A stretch of DNA of 14,785 nt from JANMEX01 sp031423755 (GTDB taxonomy: Bacteria > Pseudomonadota > Alphaproteobacteria > Rhizobiales > Rhizobiaceae), in assembly GCA_031423755.1 (NCBI GenBank), contig JANPGC010000230.1, positions 1 through 14,785 on the forward strand, given 5' to 3'. Numbering within the stretch: the first letter of the stretch is position 1; every line of letters starts with the position of its first letter. Positions 1 through 7,278 of the stretch are shown here, piece after piece. The notes beneath the pieces were generated by a model that saw only the letters and a list, made by a program, of their open reading frames with translations, was not told the origin of the DNA and searched no databases. The translations under genes were made by a program, and so were the position numbers.

Positions 1-41
1 TTGCGGGGAGAAGGTGGCGCGAAGCGCCGGATGAGGGGCAG
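1..41. repeat. REP-like intergenic palindrome (GGCGC-gaa-GCGCC core)
   Basis: A short palindrome, GGCGC (16-20), loop gaa, GCGCC (24-28), is flanked by ggggagaaggt on the left and cggatgagggg on the right. Read on the minus strand this is the layout ccctcatccgg-stem-accttctcccc, which I recognise as a very common intergenic repeat in Rhizobium, Mesorhizobium and Brucella-type genomes. It lies just downstream of the phaR stop, where it could also fold in the phaR transcript and protect or end its 3' end, although no T-run follows. The window edge may cut the element. Function is unknown; only the structure is seen directly. Confidence 0.6.
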
Positions 42-86
42 CGCCGAGGTTTGAATATTACCAGTCAGTCTTCAGCGAAGCAGACC

Positions 87-701
87 TCACCCCTTGCTGA
101 TTGTCTCCAGCTTCCGCTGCATCGCGGCAATCTGCTCTTTCAGGTCGCTGAGGTCATCCTTGCCCGTCTCGCCCACCGCTGGTTTGGCGGTTTCTGCCGT
201 GGCTTGCGGTGCTGCAGCGCCAGGCGGTGTGAACGGGATGAACATTTTCATCGCCTTCTGGAACACTTCCGTGTTGCGGCGCACGGTTGCTTCCATGGCT
301 TTCATCGGCTCGATGCCGATCATGCCCATCGGCGTTTTGCCGAATGCGGCGGTGAGCTGTTCGCGCATGCGTTCCTGCTCGACAGCGAAGGATTTCAGCG
401 ACTGTTCGAGGAAGCTCGGCACCACCATCTGCATCTGGTCGCCATAAAAGGAGATCAACTGGCGCAGGAACGGGATTGGCAGCATGGTCTGCCCGTCCTT
501 GTTCTCCAGCTCAAAAATGATCTGCGTCAACACCGGGTGCGTGATATCCTCACCGGTTTTGGCGTCTTGAACCGTGAATTCCTCACCCTTTTTGACCATT
601 TCGGCCAAATCTTCCAGCGTCACATAGGTGCTGGTGCTGGTGTTGTAGAGACGCCGGTTCGCGTATTTTTTGATGACGATGTCATCTTTTTTCGCAGCCA
701 T
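87..701 (-). CDS. phaR: PhaR, polyhydroxyalkanoate synthesis regulator
   Basis: A 204-residue cytoplasmic transcription regulator of PHB storage (also called AniA in rhizobia). Family members bind both DNA and PHB granules and release their targets when polymer accumulates. Residues 8-68 form the N-terminal DNA-binding domain, with the hallmark KKYANRRLYNT at 11-21 followed by YVTLEDL. Residues 74-105 match the PHB accumulation regulatory domain (LPIPFLRQLISFYGDQMQ, then VVPSFLEQSLKSF). An Ala/Pro-rich stretch at 158-178 leads to a short C-terminal amphipathic segment (DDLSDLKEQIAAMQRKL), probably a coiled coil. The start is supported by a strong Shine-Dalgarno, GGGAGGTG, 5 nt before the ATG. 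The gene is divergent from phbAB across 288 bp containing repeated TGC-rich boxes, which fits autoregulation together with control of phbA. Identity is clear; the regulated genes are inferred. Confidence 0.95.
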   Translation of the reverse strand: MAAKKDDIVIKKYANRRLYNTSTSTYVTLEDLAEMVKKGEEFTVQDAKTGEDITHPVLTQIIFELENKDGQTMLPIPFLRQLISFYGDQMQMVVPSFLEQSLKSFAVEQERMREQLTAAFGKTPMGMIGIEPMKAMEATVRRNTEVFQKAMKMFIPFTPPGAAAPQATAETAKPAVGETGKDDLSDLKEQIAAMQRKLETISKG

Positions 702-778
702 GCTTCACCTCCCAATGAGTGCCGCCGCACGGGCATTCGCCCTATTTAAGCGGAAGCTTTCATTCGAAACTCTTCCTA

Positions 779-854
779 TGCTGCACACTATGCGCAAAAT
801 GCTGCACTTTCCAAGCAAAATTGTGCGCCGCGAAAGCGCAGTGCAGCAATGCAG
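779..854. promoter_or_regulatory. Candidate PhaR operators in the phaR-phbA divergent region
   Basis: TGCTGCAC occurs at 779-786 and again at 800-807, exactly 21 bp (two helical turns) apart. The reverse complement GTGCAGCA lies at 841-848, followed by another TGCAG at 850-854. A perfect inverted repeat TGCGC-N7-GCGCA (824-840) sits between them. PhaR proteins of Paracoccus and Rhodobacter are known to bind TGC-rich sites with CTGC/GCAG halves, so these boxes are good operator candidates. The rest of the 702-989 spacer contains no credible gene. Binding is inferred. Confidence 0.6.
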
Positions 855-910
855 TAAACGCGAAGTTTGCGAAATCAGGGCAGCGACGCGGTGGAATGCG
901 ATTTTCCCGT

Positions 911-916
911 TTGACA
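911..916 (+). promoter_or_regulatory. Possible -35 element for phbA
   Basis: A perfect TTGACA lies 73 bp before the phbA ATG and downstream of the TGC-rich boxes. The hexamer 17 bp further on (934-939, aaccct) is a poor -10, so the promoter call is tentative. It is the only consensus -35 hexamer I found between the boxes and the phbA start. Confidence 0.3.
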
Positions 917-989
917 GCAACCGTTTCCGGTGAAACCCTTGGGCAAAAGCCGGTAACGCGGCACAGTTGAAATTACGGGAGAGATATTC

Positions 990-2168
990 ATGAGCCAGTC
1001 CATTGTTATTGCCAGCGCCGCCCGCACTCCGGTCGGCTCGTTCAACGGCGTATTCGCCGACGTCGCGGCGCACACGCTCGGCGCCGTCGCGATCACCGAG
1101 GCGCTCGCCCGCGCCGGTGTCGCGCCGGAAGAAGTCGATGAGGTCATCCTCGGCCAGATCCTTGCCGCAGGTCAGGGCCAGAACCCGGCCCGCCAGGCGT
1201 CCATGGCTGCCGGCATTCCAAAAGAGGCAACTGCGTGGGGCCTCAACCAGCTTTGCGGCTCCGGCCTGCGCGCCGTGGCGCTCGGCATGCAGCAGATTGC
1301 CATGGGCGACGCCAAGATCATTGTCGCGGGCGGCCAGGAATCCATGTCGATGGCCCCGCACTGCGCCCATTTGCGCGGCGGTGTCAAAATGGGTGATTTC
1401 AAGATGCTCGACACGATGATGAAGGATGCGCTGACGGATGCGTTCTTTGGTTACCCGATGGGCAACACGGCTGAAAACGTCGCCAAGCAGTGGCAATTGA
1501 CCCGCGATGAGCAGGACAATTTCGCCGTCGCATCACAGAACAAGGCGGAAGCCGCTCAGAAGGCCGGAAAGTTCAAGGACGAAATCGTCCCCGTGACGCT
1601 GAAGACCCGCAAGGGCGACGTCGTGATTTCAGACGACGAATATATCAAGCATGGCGTCACCATCGACAGCATTGCCAAGCTCCGCCCGGTGTTCGACAAG
1701 GAAGGCACTGTCACCGCCGCCAACGCGTCTGGCATCAATGATGGCGCTGCCATCACCGTTTTGATGAGCGAGGCCGAGGCAACCCGCCGTGGCGCAACAC
1801 CGCTTGCCCGCATCGTGTCGTGGGCCACCGCAGGCGTTGATCCGGCGATCATGGGCACCGGCCCGATCCCATCCTCGCGCAAGGCGCTTGAGAAGGCCGG
1901 CTGGAAGGTCGATCAGCTTGATCTGGTGGAAGCCAACGAGGCCTTCGCGGCGCAGGCCTGCGCCGTCAACAAGGACATGGGCTGGGATACATCCATCGTC
2001 AATGTCAACGGCGGCGCGATCGCCATCGGCCACCCGGTCGGCGCATCCGGCGCACGCATCTTGAACACGCTGGTGTTTGAAATGAAGCGTCGCGGCGCCA
2101 AGCGCGGTCTCGCCACGCTGTGCATCGGCGGCGGCATGGGCGTTGCGCTTTGTGTTGAAGCGATGTGA
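990..2168 (+). CDS. phbA: Acetyl-CoA C-acetyltransferase (beta-ketothiolase)
   Basis: A 392-residue biosynthetic thiolase that condenses two acetyl-CoA to acetoacetyl-CoA, the first step of PHB synthesis; it also works in reverse in ketone and PHB breakdown. The catalytic residues sit exactly at the numbering of the Zoogloea enzyme: nucleophile Cys89 in NQLCGSG, His348 in AIAIGHPVGASG, and Cys378 in TLCIGGGMG. QESMSMAPH (116-124) and VEANEAFA (313-320) are further thiolase signatures. The length is standard for the family. The start has a good Shine-Dalgarno, GGGAGAGA at 977-984, 5 nt before the ATG. phbB follows 72 bp downstream on the same strand, so the two are likely cotranscribed, and phaR is divergent upstream. 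The PHB context favours phbA over a housekeeping atoB role, although one enzyme may serve both. Confidence 0.97.
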   Translation: MSQSIVIASAARTPVGSFNGVFADVAAHTLGAVAITEALARAGVAPEEVDEVILGQILAAGQGQNPARQASMAAGIPKEATAWGLNQLCGSGLRAVALGMQQIAMGDAKIIVAGGQESMSMAPHCAHLRGGVKMGDFKMLDTMMKDALTDAFFGYPMGNTAENVAKQWQLTRDEQDNFAVASQNKAEAAQKAGKFKDEIVPVTLKTRKGDVVISDDEYIKHGVTIDSIAKLRPVFDKEGTVTAANASGINDGAAITVLMSEAEATRRGATPLARIVSWATAGVDPAIMGTGPIPSSRKALEKAGWKVDQLDLVEANEAFAAQACAVNKDMGWDTSIVNVNGGAIAIGHPVGASGARILNTLVFEMKRRGAKRGLATLCIGGGMGVALCVEAM

Positions 2169-2181
2169 TTTGAAATCAGGG

Positions 2182-2200
2182 CCGCTCGGTCACGAGGCGG
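2182..2200 (+). other. Intercistronic hairpin between phbA and phbB
   Basis: CCG-CTCG, loop GTCA, CGAG-(G)-CGG gives a 7-bp GC-rich stem with one bulged G, 13 nt after the phbA stop. No T-run follows, so it is not a classic terminator. It could attenuate or protect the phbAB message. Low-confidence structure read by eye. Confidence 0.3.
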
Positions 2201-2240
2201 GGCGGTCCAATCATAATTTCCAATTGTCTGGGAGGACATC

Positions 2241-2966
2241 ATGGCACGAGTAGCGCTGGTCAGCGGCGGATCACGGGGTATCGGCGCGGCAATTTCCGTT
2301 GCCCTCAAAGCAGCGGGTTATACGGTAGCCGCAAACTATGCGGGCAATGACGCCGCGGCGGCAGCCTTCACATCAGAAACCGGCATCCCGACCTACAAAT
2401 GGGACGTGTCGGACTATGCCGCCTGCGCGGCGGGCATTGCAAAAGTCGAGGCTGACCTTGGCCCGATTGAGGTGCTCGTCAACAATGCCGGCATCACGCG
2501 CGACGCGATGTTCCACAAGATGACGCCCGAACAGTGGGGCGCGGTGATTGGCACCAACCTGTCCGGCCTGTTCAACATGACGCACCCGGTCTGGTCCGGC
2601 ATGCGCGATTGCAAGTTTGGCCGTGTCATCTCGATATCGTCGATCAACGGCCAGAAGGGGCAGGCGGGCCAGGTCAACTATTCGGCGGCCAAGGCCGGCG
2701 ACATCGGCTTTTCCCGCGCCTTGGCGCAGGAGGGCGCGCGCGCAGGCATCACCGTCAATGTCATCTGCCCGGGATATATCGGCACGGAAATGGTCAAGGC
2801 GATTGACGAAAAAGTGCTGAACGAGCGCATCATCCCGCAAATCCCCGTCGGCCGCCTCGGCACCCCGGAGGAAATAGCGCGCTGCGTTGTATTTCTCGCC
2901 TCGGATGACGCCGGGTTCATAACCGGCTCAACGATCTCGGCCAACGGCGGGCAGTTTTTCGCTTAG
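2241..2966 (+). CDS. phbB: Acetoacetyl-CoA reductase (NADPH-type SDR)
   Basis: A 241-residue short-chain dehydrogenase/reductase that reduces acetoacetyl-CoA to (R)-3-hydroxybutyryl-CoA, the monomer used by PHA synthase. The Rossmann glycine motif is SGGSRGIG at 8-15 and NNAG is at 81-84. The catalytic tetrad can be placed at Asn106, Ser134, Tyr147 and Lys151 (YSAAK). PGYIGTEM at 177-184 matches the substrate-loop region of PhbB/FabG proteins. The start follows a strong GGGAGGA (2230-2236). Its partner phbA lies immediately upstream. FabG is the main alternative family member, but the pairing with phbA, the phaR neighbour and the KMTPEQW segment (93-99) favour PhbB. No PHA synthase gene is present in the window. 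Confidence 0.95.
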   Translation: MARVALVSGGSRGIGAAISVALKAAGYTVAANYAGNDAAAAAFTSETGIPTYKWDVSDYAACAAGIAKVEADLGPIEVLVNNAGITRDAMFHKMTPEQWGAVIGTNLSGLFNMTHPVWSGMRDCKFGRVISISSINGQKGQAGQVNYSAAKAGDIGFSRALAQEGARAGITVNVICPGYIGTEMVKAIDEKVLNERIIPQIPVGRLGTPEEIARCVVFLASDDAGFITGSTISANGGQFFA

Positions 2967-3102
2967 AGCATTTTCGAGTTTGACCGCACGTCAAACGCTC
3001 AAGAAATTGCGATCTGACGAAGAGTTGGAGCTGGTCAACGATCCAAAGAAACAGTGATCGGCTCCAAGGAACCCGCAAGAGCGGCAATGAACGGGGTTCC
3101 TA
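2967..3102. other. Convergent phbB/pyc intergenic region with three dyads
   Basis: No convincing gene is present. Three imperfect inverted repeats lie in tandem. The first (2968-3010) pairs GCATTTTC-GAG-TTTGAC with GTCAAA-CTC-GAAATTGC. The second pairs GGAGC and CGATC (3027-3043) with GATCG and GCTCC (3056-3065). The third pairs AGGAACCC (3067-3074) with GGGTTCCT (3094-3101) directly against the pyc stop. The first resembles a known rhizobial intergenic repeat beginning agcattttcgag and closing with gaaaatgcg, here degenerate. The third could help to end pyc transcription, although there is no T-run. Structures are seen; function is inferred. Confidence 0.45.
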
Positions 3103-6100
3103 CTACCCGAACACCACCAGCAAATCCTTGGCGTCTATCTGGTCGCCTGCCTTGACCAAAACTTCGGTGATCTTGCCATCACGCTCGGCATGCAGCGCAG
3201 TTTCCATCTTCATCGCTTCGATGGAAACCAGCACATCGCCGGCCTTCACATCCTGCCCCGCTTGCACGAGGAGCGAGGAAATAACCCCGGGCATCGGCGC
3301 GCCGATGTGGCGCTCAGTGCCGGGCTCGGCCTTGGCGCGGGCGCGGACGCCTTTTGCGCCATGGGCACGGTCCGGCACTTTGACGCGCCGGGACTGGCCA
3401 TTCACTTCGAAGAAAACCGTCACCATGCCCTGCTCGTCCGACTCGCCAATAGCCAGGCAGCGGATGACCAGCGTCTTGCCTTTCTCCATATCGACGAAAA
3501 TCTCGTCGCCCGGACGCAGCCCGTAGAAATAGATCGGCGTCGGCAGAATCGACACGGGGCCGTAAGTTTCACTGGCGGCGGCGAAATCCGAGAACACTTT
3601 CGGATACATCAGATACGAGGCGAACTCGGCATCGGACAGCTTTCGATCAAGCTTCTTTTCAACGGTCTTCCGGTCAGCGGCAAGATCGGCCTGCTTGATC
3701 AGTGCGCCGGGACGAACTGAGATAGGCTTTTCGCCCTTGAGCGCCTTGGCTTGCAGGCTCACAGGCCAGCCCATCGGCGGCTGACCGAGATCACCGCGCA
3801 GCATCGAGATAACCGAATCCGGGAACGCGATGTCCTTGGCCGGATTTTCAACATCAGCGACGGTCAAATCCTGGCTGACCATCATCAGCGCCATGTCGCC
3901 GACCACCTTGGACGATGGCGTCACCTTGACTATGTCGCCAAACATCCGGTTCGCATCGGCATAGGCCTGCGCCACTTCATGCCAGCGCGTCTCAAGGCCG
4001 AGCGAGCGCGCCTGTTCTTTCAGGTTGGTGAATTGACCGCCCGGCATTTCGTGCAGGTAAACTTCCGATGCCGGACCCTTCAGGTCGCTTTCAAACGCGG
4101 CATACTGATTGCGCACAGCCTCCCAATAGAAGGAAATCTTGCGGATCCAGCCCGTATCCAGACCCGGATCGCGATCCGTGCCCTTGAGCGCCTCGACAAT
4201 CGAACCAAGGCAAGGTTGCGAGGTGTTGCCGGAGAAGGCGTCCATCGCCGCATCGACGGCGTCTACGCCGGCTTCGACAGCTGCCAACACCGTGGCGGCC
4301 GCAATGCCGGACGTGTCGTGTGTGTGGAAGTGGATCGGCAAATCAGTCGCTTCGCGCAACGCCTTGAACAGCGCGCGGGCGGCAGCAGGCTTCAACAGAC
4401 CCGCCATATCCTTCACCGCCAGAATATGCGCGCCAGCCTTCTCAAGATCCTTGGCGAGATTCACATAGTATTTCAGGTCATACTTGGCGCGGTCGGGGTC
4501 GAGAATATCGCCGGTGTAGCAGAGCGCAGCCTCGCACAGACGGTTCTCCTCCAGCACCGCATCCATCGACACGCGCATGTTCTCAACCCAGTTGAGACAG
4601 TCGAACACCCGGAACAGATCAACACCGCCAAGAGCTGCCTGACGCACGAAATATTTGACGACATTGTCAGCATAATTGGTGTAGCCGACACCGTTCGCGC
4701 CGCGCAGCAGCATCTGAAGAAGAAGATTCGGTGCCGCTTCGCGCACCTTCGACAGACGCTCCCACGGGTCTTCGGTGAGGAAGCGCATCGACACATCAAA
4801 CGTCGCGCCGCCCCAGCATTCAAGCGACAGGAGCTGCGGAAGCGCGCGGGCATACGTTCCGGCAATGGCGGCGATGTCATGCGTGCGCATGCGGGTGGCA
4901 AGCAGCGACTGGTGACCATCGCGCATGGTGGTGTCGGTGACGAGCACCTGTTTCTGCGCGCGCATCCAGGCGCCGAATTTCTGCGGGCCAAGCTGGTCGA
5001 GCAATTGTTTGGTTCCGGCAGGCACCGGACCGCCGAGGAAAGGAACGCGCGGCGCGGCGGCATCGGCGTTCGGCTTGGCGCGGCCCTTGGTCTCCGGATG
5101 ACCGTTGACGGTGACATCGCCAAGATAGTTTATGATCTTCGTCGCGCGGTCCTGACGTTTGACCTGCGCAAACAGTTCCGGCGTCGTGTCAATAAAGCGC
5201 GTTGTGTAGCTGTTGTCCTTGAATTTCGGATGGCCGATGATCGCTTCAAGGAAGGTGAGGTTCGTCGCGACGCCGCGGATGCGGAACTCGCGCAGGGCCC
5301 GGTCCATGCGGGCGATGGTCTCTTCCGGCGTCGGTGCCCAAGCGGTGACCTTTTCCAAAAGCGGATCATAGAAACGCGTGATGATCGCGCCGGAATAGGC
5401 CGTGCCGCCGTCGAGGCGAATGCCAAAGCCGGTCGCGCCGCGATAGGCGATGATACGGCCATAGTCCGGAATGAAATTCTGCTCCGGGTCTTCCGTCGTG
5501 ATGCGGCACTGAAGCGCGTGGCCGTTGAGCTTGATGTCTTTTTGCTCCGGGACACCGGACTCCGCTGTGCCGATCCTCTTGCCCTCTACAACGTGAATCT
5601 GCGCCTTGACGATGTCGATGCCGGTAATTTCTTCGGTCACCGTATGCTCGACCTGGATGCGCGGGTTCACCTCGATGAAGTAGAACTCTTGCGTATCCGC
5701 GTTCATCAGGAACTCGACCGTGCCGGCGGCAAGATAGTTGGTGGCGCGGGCAAGTTTCAGCGCATGGGCGCAGACTTCCTCGCGCTGCGCATCCGTGAGA
5801 TAAGGCGCGGGCGCGCGCTCGACAACTTTCTGGTTGCGGCGCTGGATGGAACAGTCACGCTCGAACAGGTGCACGACATTGCCGTGACGGTCGCCGATCA
5901 CCTGCACTTCGATATGGCGGGCGCGTTCGACCAGCTTTTCAAGATACACCTCATCCTTGCCGAACGCAGCCTTGGCCTCGCGCTTGCCTTCCATCACTTC
6001 GCGCTCAAGATCGGCCTCGGCGCGGATGGTGCGCATACCGCGGCCACCTCCTCCCCATGAAGCCTTGAGCATCAAGGGATAGCCGACCTGAAGCGCCAGC

Positions 6101-6561
6101 TTTTTCACTTCATCGATATCGTCAGGCAGCGGTTCCGTCGCAGGAATGACGGGGACGCCAACTTCAATGGCCAGATTGCGCGCGGCGACCTTGTTGCCAA
6201 GCCGGCGCATCGTATCGCCAGAAGGGCCGATGAACACGAGACCGGCCTCAAGACAGGCGTCGGCGAACTCAGGGCTTTCTGACAGAAGCCCGTAACCCGG
6301 ATGAATGGCATCGGCACCGGACAGCCGCGCCACGCGGATGATTTCGTCAATCGAAAGGTAGCTCTCGATCGGGCCCATGTCCTTCTCAAGATGCGGGCCG
6401 CGCCCGACCTGATAGGATTCATCCGCCTTGAACCGGTGCAGCGCGAGCTTGTCTTCCTCCGCCCAGATCGCCACGGTTTTAAGACCAAGCTCATTGGCGG
6501 CGCGGAACACGCGGATGGCAATTTCGGAACGGTTGGCGACGAGAATCTTGGTAATTGGCAC
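3103..6561 (-). CDS. pyc: Pyruvate carboxylase
   Basis: A biotin enzyme of 1152 residues that carboxylates pyruvate to oxaloacetate (anaplerosis, gluconeogenesis). All parts are on one chain: biotin carboxylase (about 1-450; GGGGRGM at 170-176, ERDCSIQRRNQK from 234, EVNPRIQVEHT from 297), carboxyltransferase (about 540-810), allosteric/tetramerisation linker, and C-terminal biotin carrier with EAMKME, biotinyl Lys1118. In the transferase, DTTMRDGHQS holds Asp548, AVKDMAG holds Lys717, HFHTH holds metal ligands His746 and His748, and Thr881 lies in VTPSSK. Each is one below the Rhizobium etli number (549, 718, 882, 1119), which supports the GTG start at 6561: the protein then begins (M)PITKILVANRSEIA as in relatives. 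An in-frame ATG at 6597 would add 12 unlike residues. The gene is monocistronic, with a promoter at 6631-6659. The single-chain form excludes oxaloacetate decarboxylase and two-subunit enzymes. Confidence 0.97.
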   Translation of the reverse strand: MPITKILVANRSEIAIRVFRAANELGLKTVAIWAEEDKLALHRFKADESYQVGRGPHLEKDMGPIESYLSIDEIIRVARLSGADAIHPGYGLLSESPEFADACLEAGLVFIGPSGDTMRRLGNKVAARNLAIEVGVPVIPATEPLPDDIDEVKKLALQVGYPLMLKASWGGGGRGMRTIRAEADLEREVMEGKREAKAAFGKDEVYLEKLVERARHIEVQVIGDRHGNVVHLFERDCSIQRRNQKVVERAPAPYLTDAQREEVCAHALKLARATNYLAAGTVEFLMNADTQEFYFIEVNPRIQVEHTVTEEITGIDIVKAQIHVVEGKRIGTAESGVPEQKDIKLNGHALQCRITTEDPEQNFIPDYGRIIAYRGATGFGIRLDGGTAYSGAIITRFYDPLLEKVTAWAPTPEETIARMDRALREFRIRGVATNLTFLEAIIGHPKFKDNSYTTRFIDTTPELFAQVKRQDRATKIINYLGDVTVNGHPETKGRAKPNADAAAPRVPFLGGPVPAGTKQLLDQLGPQKFGAWMRAQKQVLVTDTTMRDGHQSLLATRMRTHDIAAIAGTYARALPQLLSLECWGGATFDVSMRFLTEDPWERLSKVREAAPNLLLQMLLRGANGVGYTNYADNVVKYFVRQAALGGVDLFRVFDCLNWVENMRVSMDAVLEENRLCEAALCYTGDILDPDRAKYDLKYYVNLAKDLEKAGAHILAVKDMAGLLKPAAARALFKALREATDLPIHFHTHDTSGIAAATVLAAVEAGVDAVDAAMDAFSGNTSQPCLGSIVEALKGTDRDPGLDTGWIRKISFYWEAVRNQYAAFESDLKGPASEVYLHEMPGGQFTNLKEQARSLGLETRWHEVAQAYADANRMFGDIVKVTPSSKVVGDMALMMVSQDLTVADVENPAKDIAFPDSVISMLRGDLGQPPMGWPVSLQAKALKGEKPISVRPGALIKQADLAADRKTVEKKLDRKLSDAEFASYLMYPKVFSDFAAASETYGPVSILPTPIYFYGLRPGDEIFVDMEKGKTLVIRCLAIGESDEQGMVTVFFEVNGQSRRVKVPDRAHGAKGVRARAKAEPGTERHIGAPMPGVISSLLVQAGQDVKAGDVLVSIEAMKMETALHAERDGKITEVLVKAGDQIDAKDLLVVFG

Positions 6562-6630
6562 TCGATGAACCCCATGACAGCGCGCTGCAAAAGCCATCCC
6601 CGGCCCTTGCCAGACTAAAATCCATGAAAG

Positions 6631-6659
6631 TGCATAACGCGCATTTTGTTGCAGTGCAA
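6631..6659 (-). promoter_or_regulatory. pyc promoter with palindromic operator over the -35
   Basis: On the minus strand, TTGCAC (6659-6654), a 17-bp spacer and TATGCA (6636-6631) make a good sigma-70-type promoter. The -35 lies inside the perfect palindrome TTGCA-G-TGCAA (6649-6659). A protein bound there would block RNA polymerase. The core GCAGTGCA also occurs at 838-845 in the phaR-phbA spacer. Transcription would start near 6624, giving a leader of about 60 nt to the GTG start. Promoter quality is seen; PhaR as the binding protein is inferred. Confidence 0.55.
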
Positions 6660-6714
6660 ATAGATTGAGCGCAGCGCAGCATTGCTTAAATATGAGGCAG
6701 ACGCAGACCGCGGC

Positions 6715-7029
6715 CTAAAGCCCGGAAGCCTTGCGCAAATCCGCGTTCATACGCGCCTGCCAACCCTTGCCGGTGGCACGGTATTTTTCCAGCACATCCT
6801 GATCGAGCCGCAAAGAGACAACTTTGCGCGGCGTTTCAGACGCCGGACGGCCGCGTGCACGGCGAATGCTTTCCATCAGCTCCGGAAACATGTCGGCAAA
6901 CGGTCTGGCCTTCTTGAAGTCCTCGGCGGTCCATTCAGGGTTGTCCGGATCAAGAGCAATGCCGCGCTGGATCCGGGCCTCTTCCTCGTCAGTGAGTTCT
7001 TTCAGGACGATGTTCTTTTTGTTCAGCAT
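6715..7029 (-). CDS. brnA: BrnA antitoxin of a BrnT/BrnA type II toxin-antitoxin pair
   Basis: A 104-residue antitoxin that neutralises the BrnT ribonuclease and normally represses its own operon. The C-terminal ribbon-helix-helix is plain at 68-102: PRKVVSLRLDQDVLEKYRAT, then GKGWQARMNADLRKA, the hallmark of BrnA. An acidic N-terminal half with ELTDEEEARIQRGIALDPDNPEW precedes it, as in rhizobial homologues, which would contact the toxin. I chose the ATG at 7029 because AAAGGA stands 6 nt before it and MLNKKNIVL is the usual beginning; a longer in-frame start at 7092 adds 21 residues unlike the family. The gene overlaps the end of brnT by 41 nt, so the two are coupled. pyc lies downstream on the same strand, 154 nt from the brnA stop to the pyc GTG, with its own promoter between. 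Confidence 0.92.
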   Translation of the reverse strand: MLNKKNIVLKELTDEEEARIQRGIALDPDNPEWTAEDFKKARPFADMFPELMESIRRARGRPASETPRKVVSLRLDQDVLEKYRATGKGWQARMNADLRKASGL

Positions 7030-7270
7030 AGTCAGTCCTTTCCGGTTCGCTGGCCTGCCGCATCGATATGATCGAGATGCCCTCAGTGCCAAGCACTGCG
7101 ATTATCACGGCGATAATTCCGTCACCAAAGGCACCAAGAGCCTTGAGGCGGCCAGATTTTGCTGGAGCGATGATGGCAGATTCAAAGAATTCAACCTCCA
7201 GATCGGCAAAGTCCAATCCATGTTTTTCAAAGTTGATTTGGCGCTTGAACTCATCCCAAACAATCTGCAT
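6989..7270 (-). CDS. brnT: BrnT toxin (RelE-fold ribonuclease)
   Basis: A 93-residue toxin of the BrnT family, which in Brucella is a ribonuclease that halts growth under stress. It begins MQIVWDEFKRQINFEKHGLDF, the typical BrnT opening (WDxxKxxxNxxKHG-F), followed by PAKSGRLKALG and the conserved C-terminal block IISMRQASEPER (about 66-77), where the Arg residues lie in the active region of relatives. Nothing appears truncated, so the toxin looks intact. The gene comes first, as usual for brnTA, and overlaps brnA. No Shine-Dalgarno precedes the ATG, and a promoter at 7279-7307 ends only 8 nt before it, so the message may be leaderless. The pair sits between the livJ terminator and pyc, as an independent module. 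Confidence 0.92.
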   Translation of the reverse strand: MQIVWDEFKRQINFEKHGLDFADLEVEFFESAIIAPAKSGRLKALGAFGDGIIAVIIAVLGTEGISIISMRQASEPERTDYAEQKEHRPERTH

Positions 7271-7278
7271 GGAATTAC

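Noticed and set aside
51..749. A 232-codon plus-strand frame over phaR
   Set aside because: It is antisense to phaR, which has clear domains and a strong ribosome site.
705..1496. A 263-codon minus-strand frame over phbA and the control region
   Set aside because: It runs antisense through phbA, with a Cys/His/Arg-rich composition typical of a shadow frame.
3751..6060. A 769-codon open frame on the plus strand inside pyc
   Set aside because: It is antisense to a certain pyruvate carboxylase, has no recognisable domain and arises from GC-rich codon bias on the other strand.
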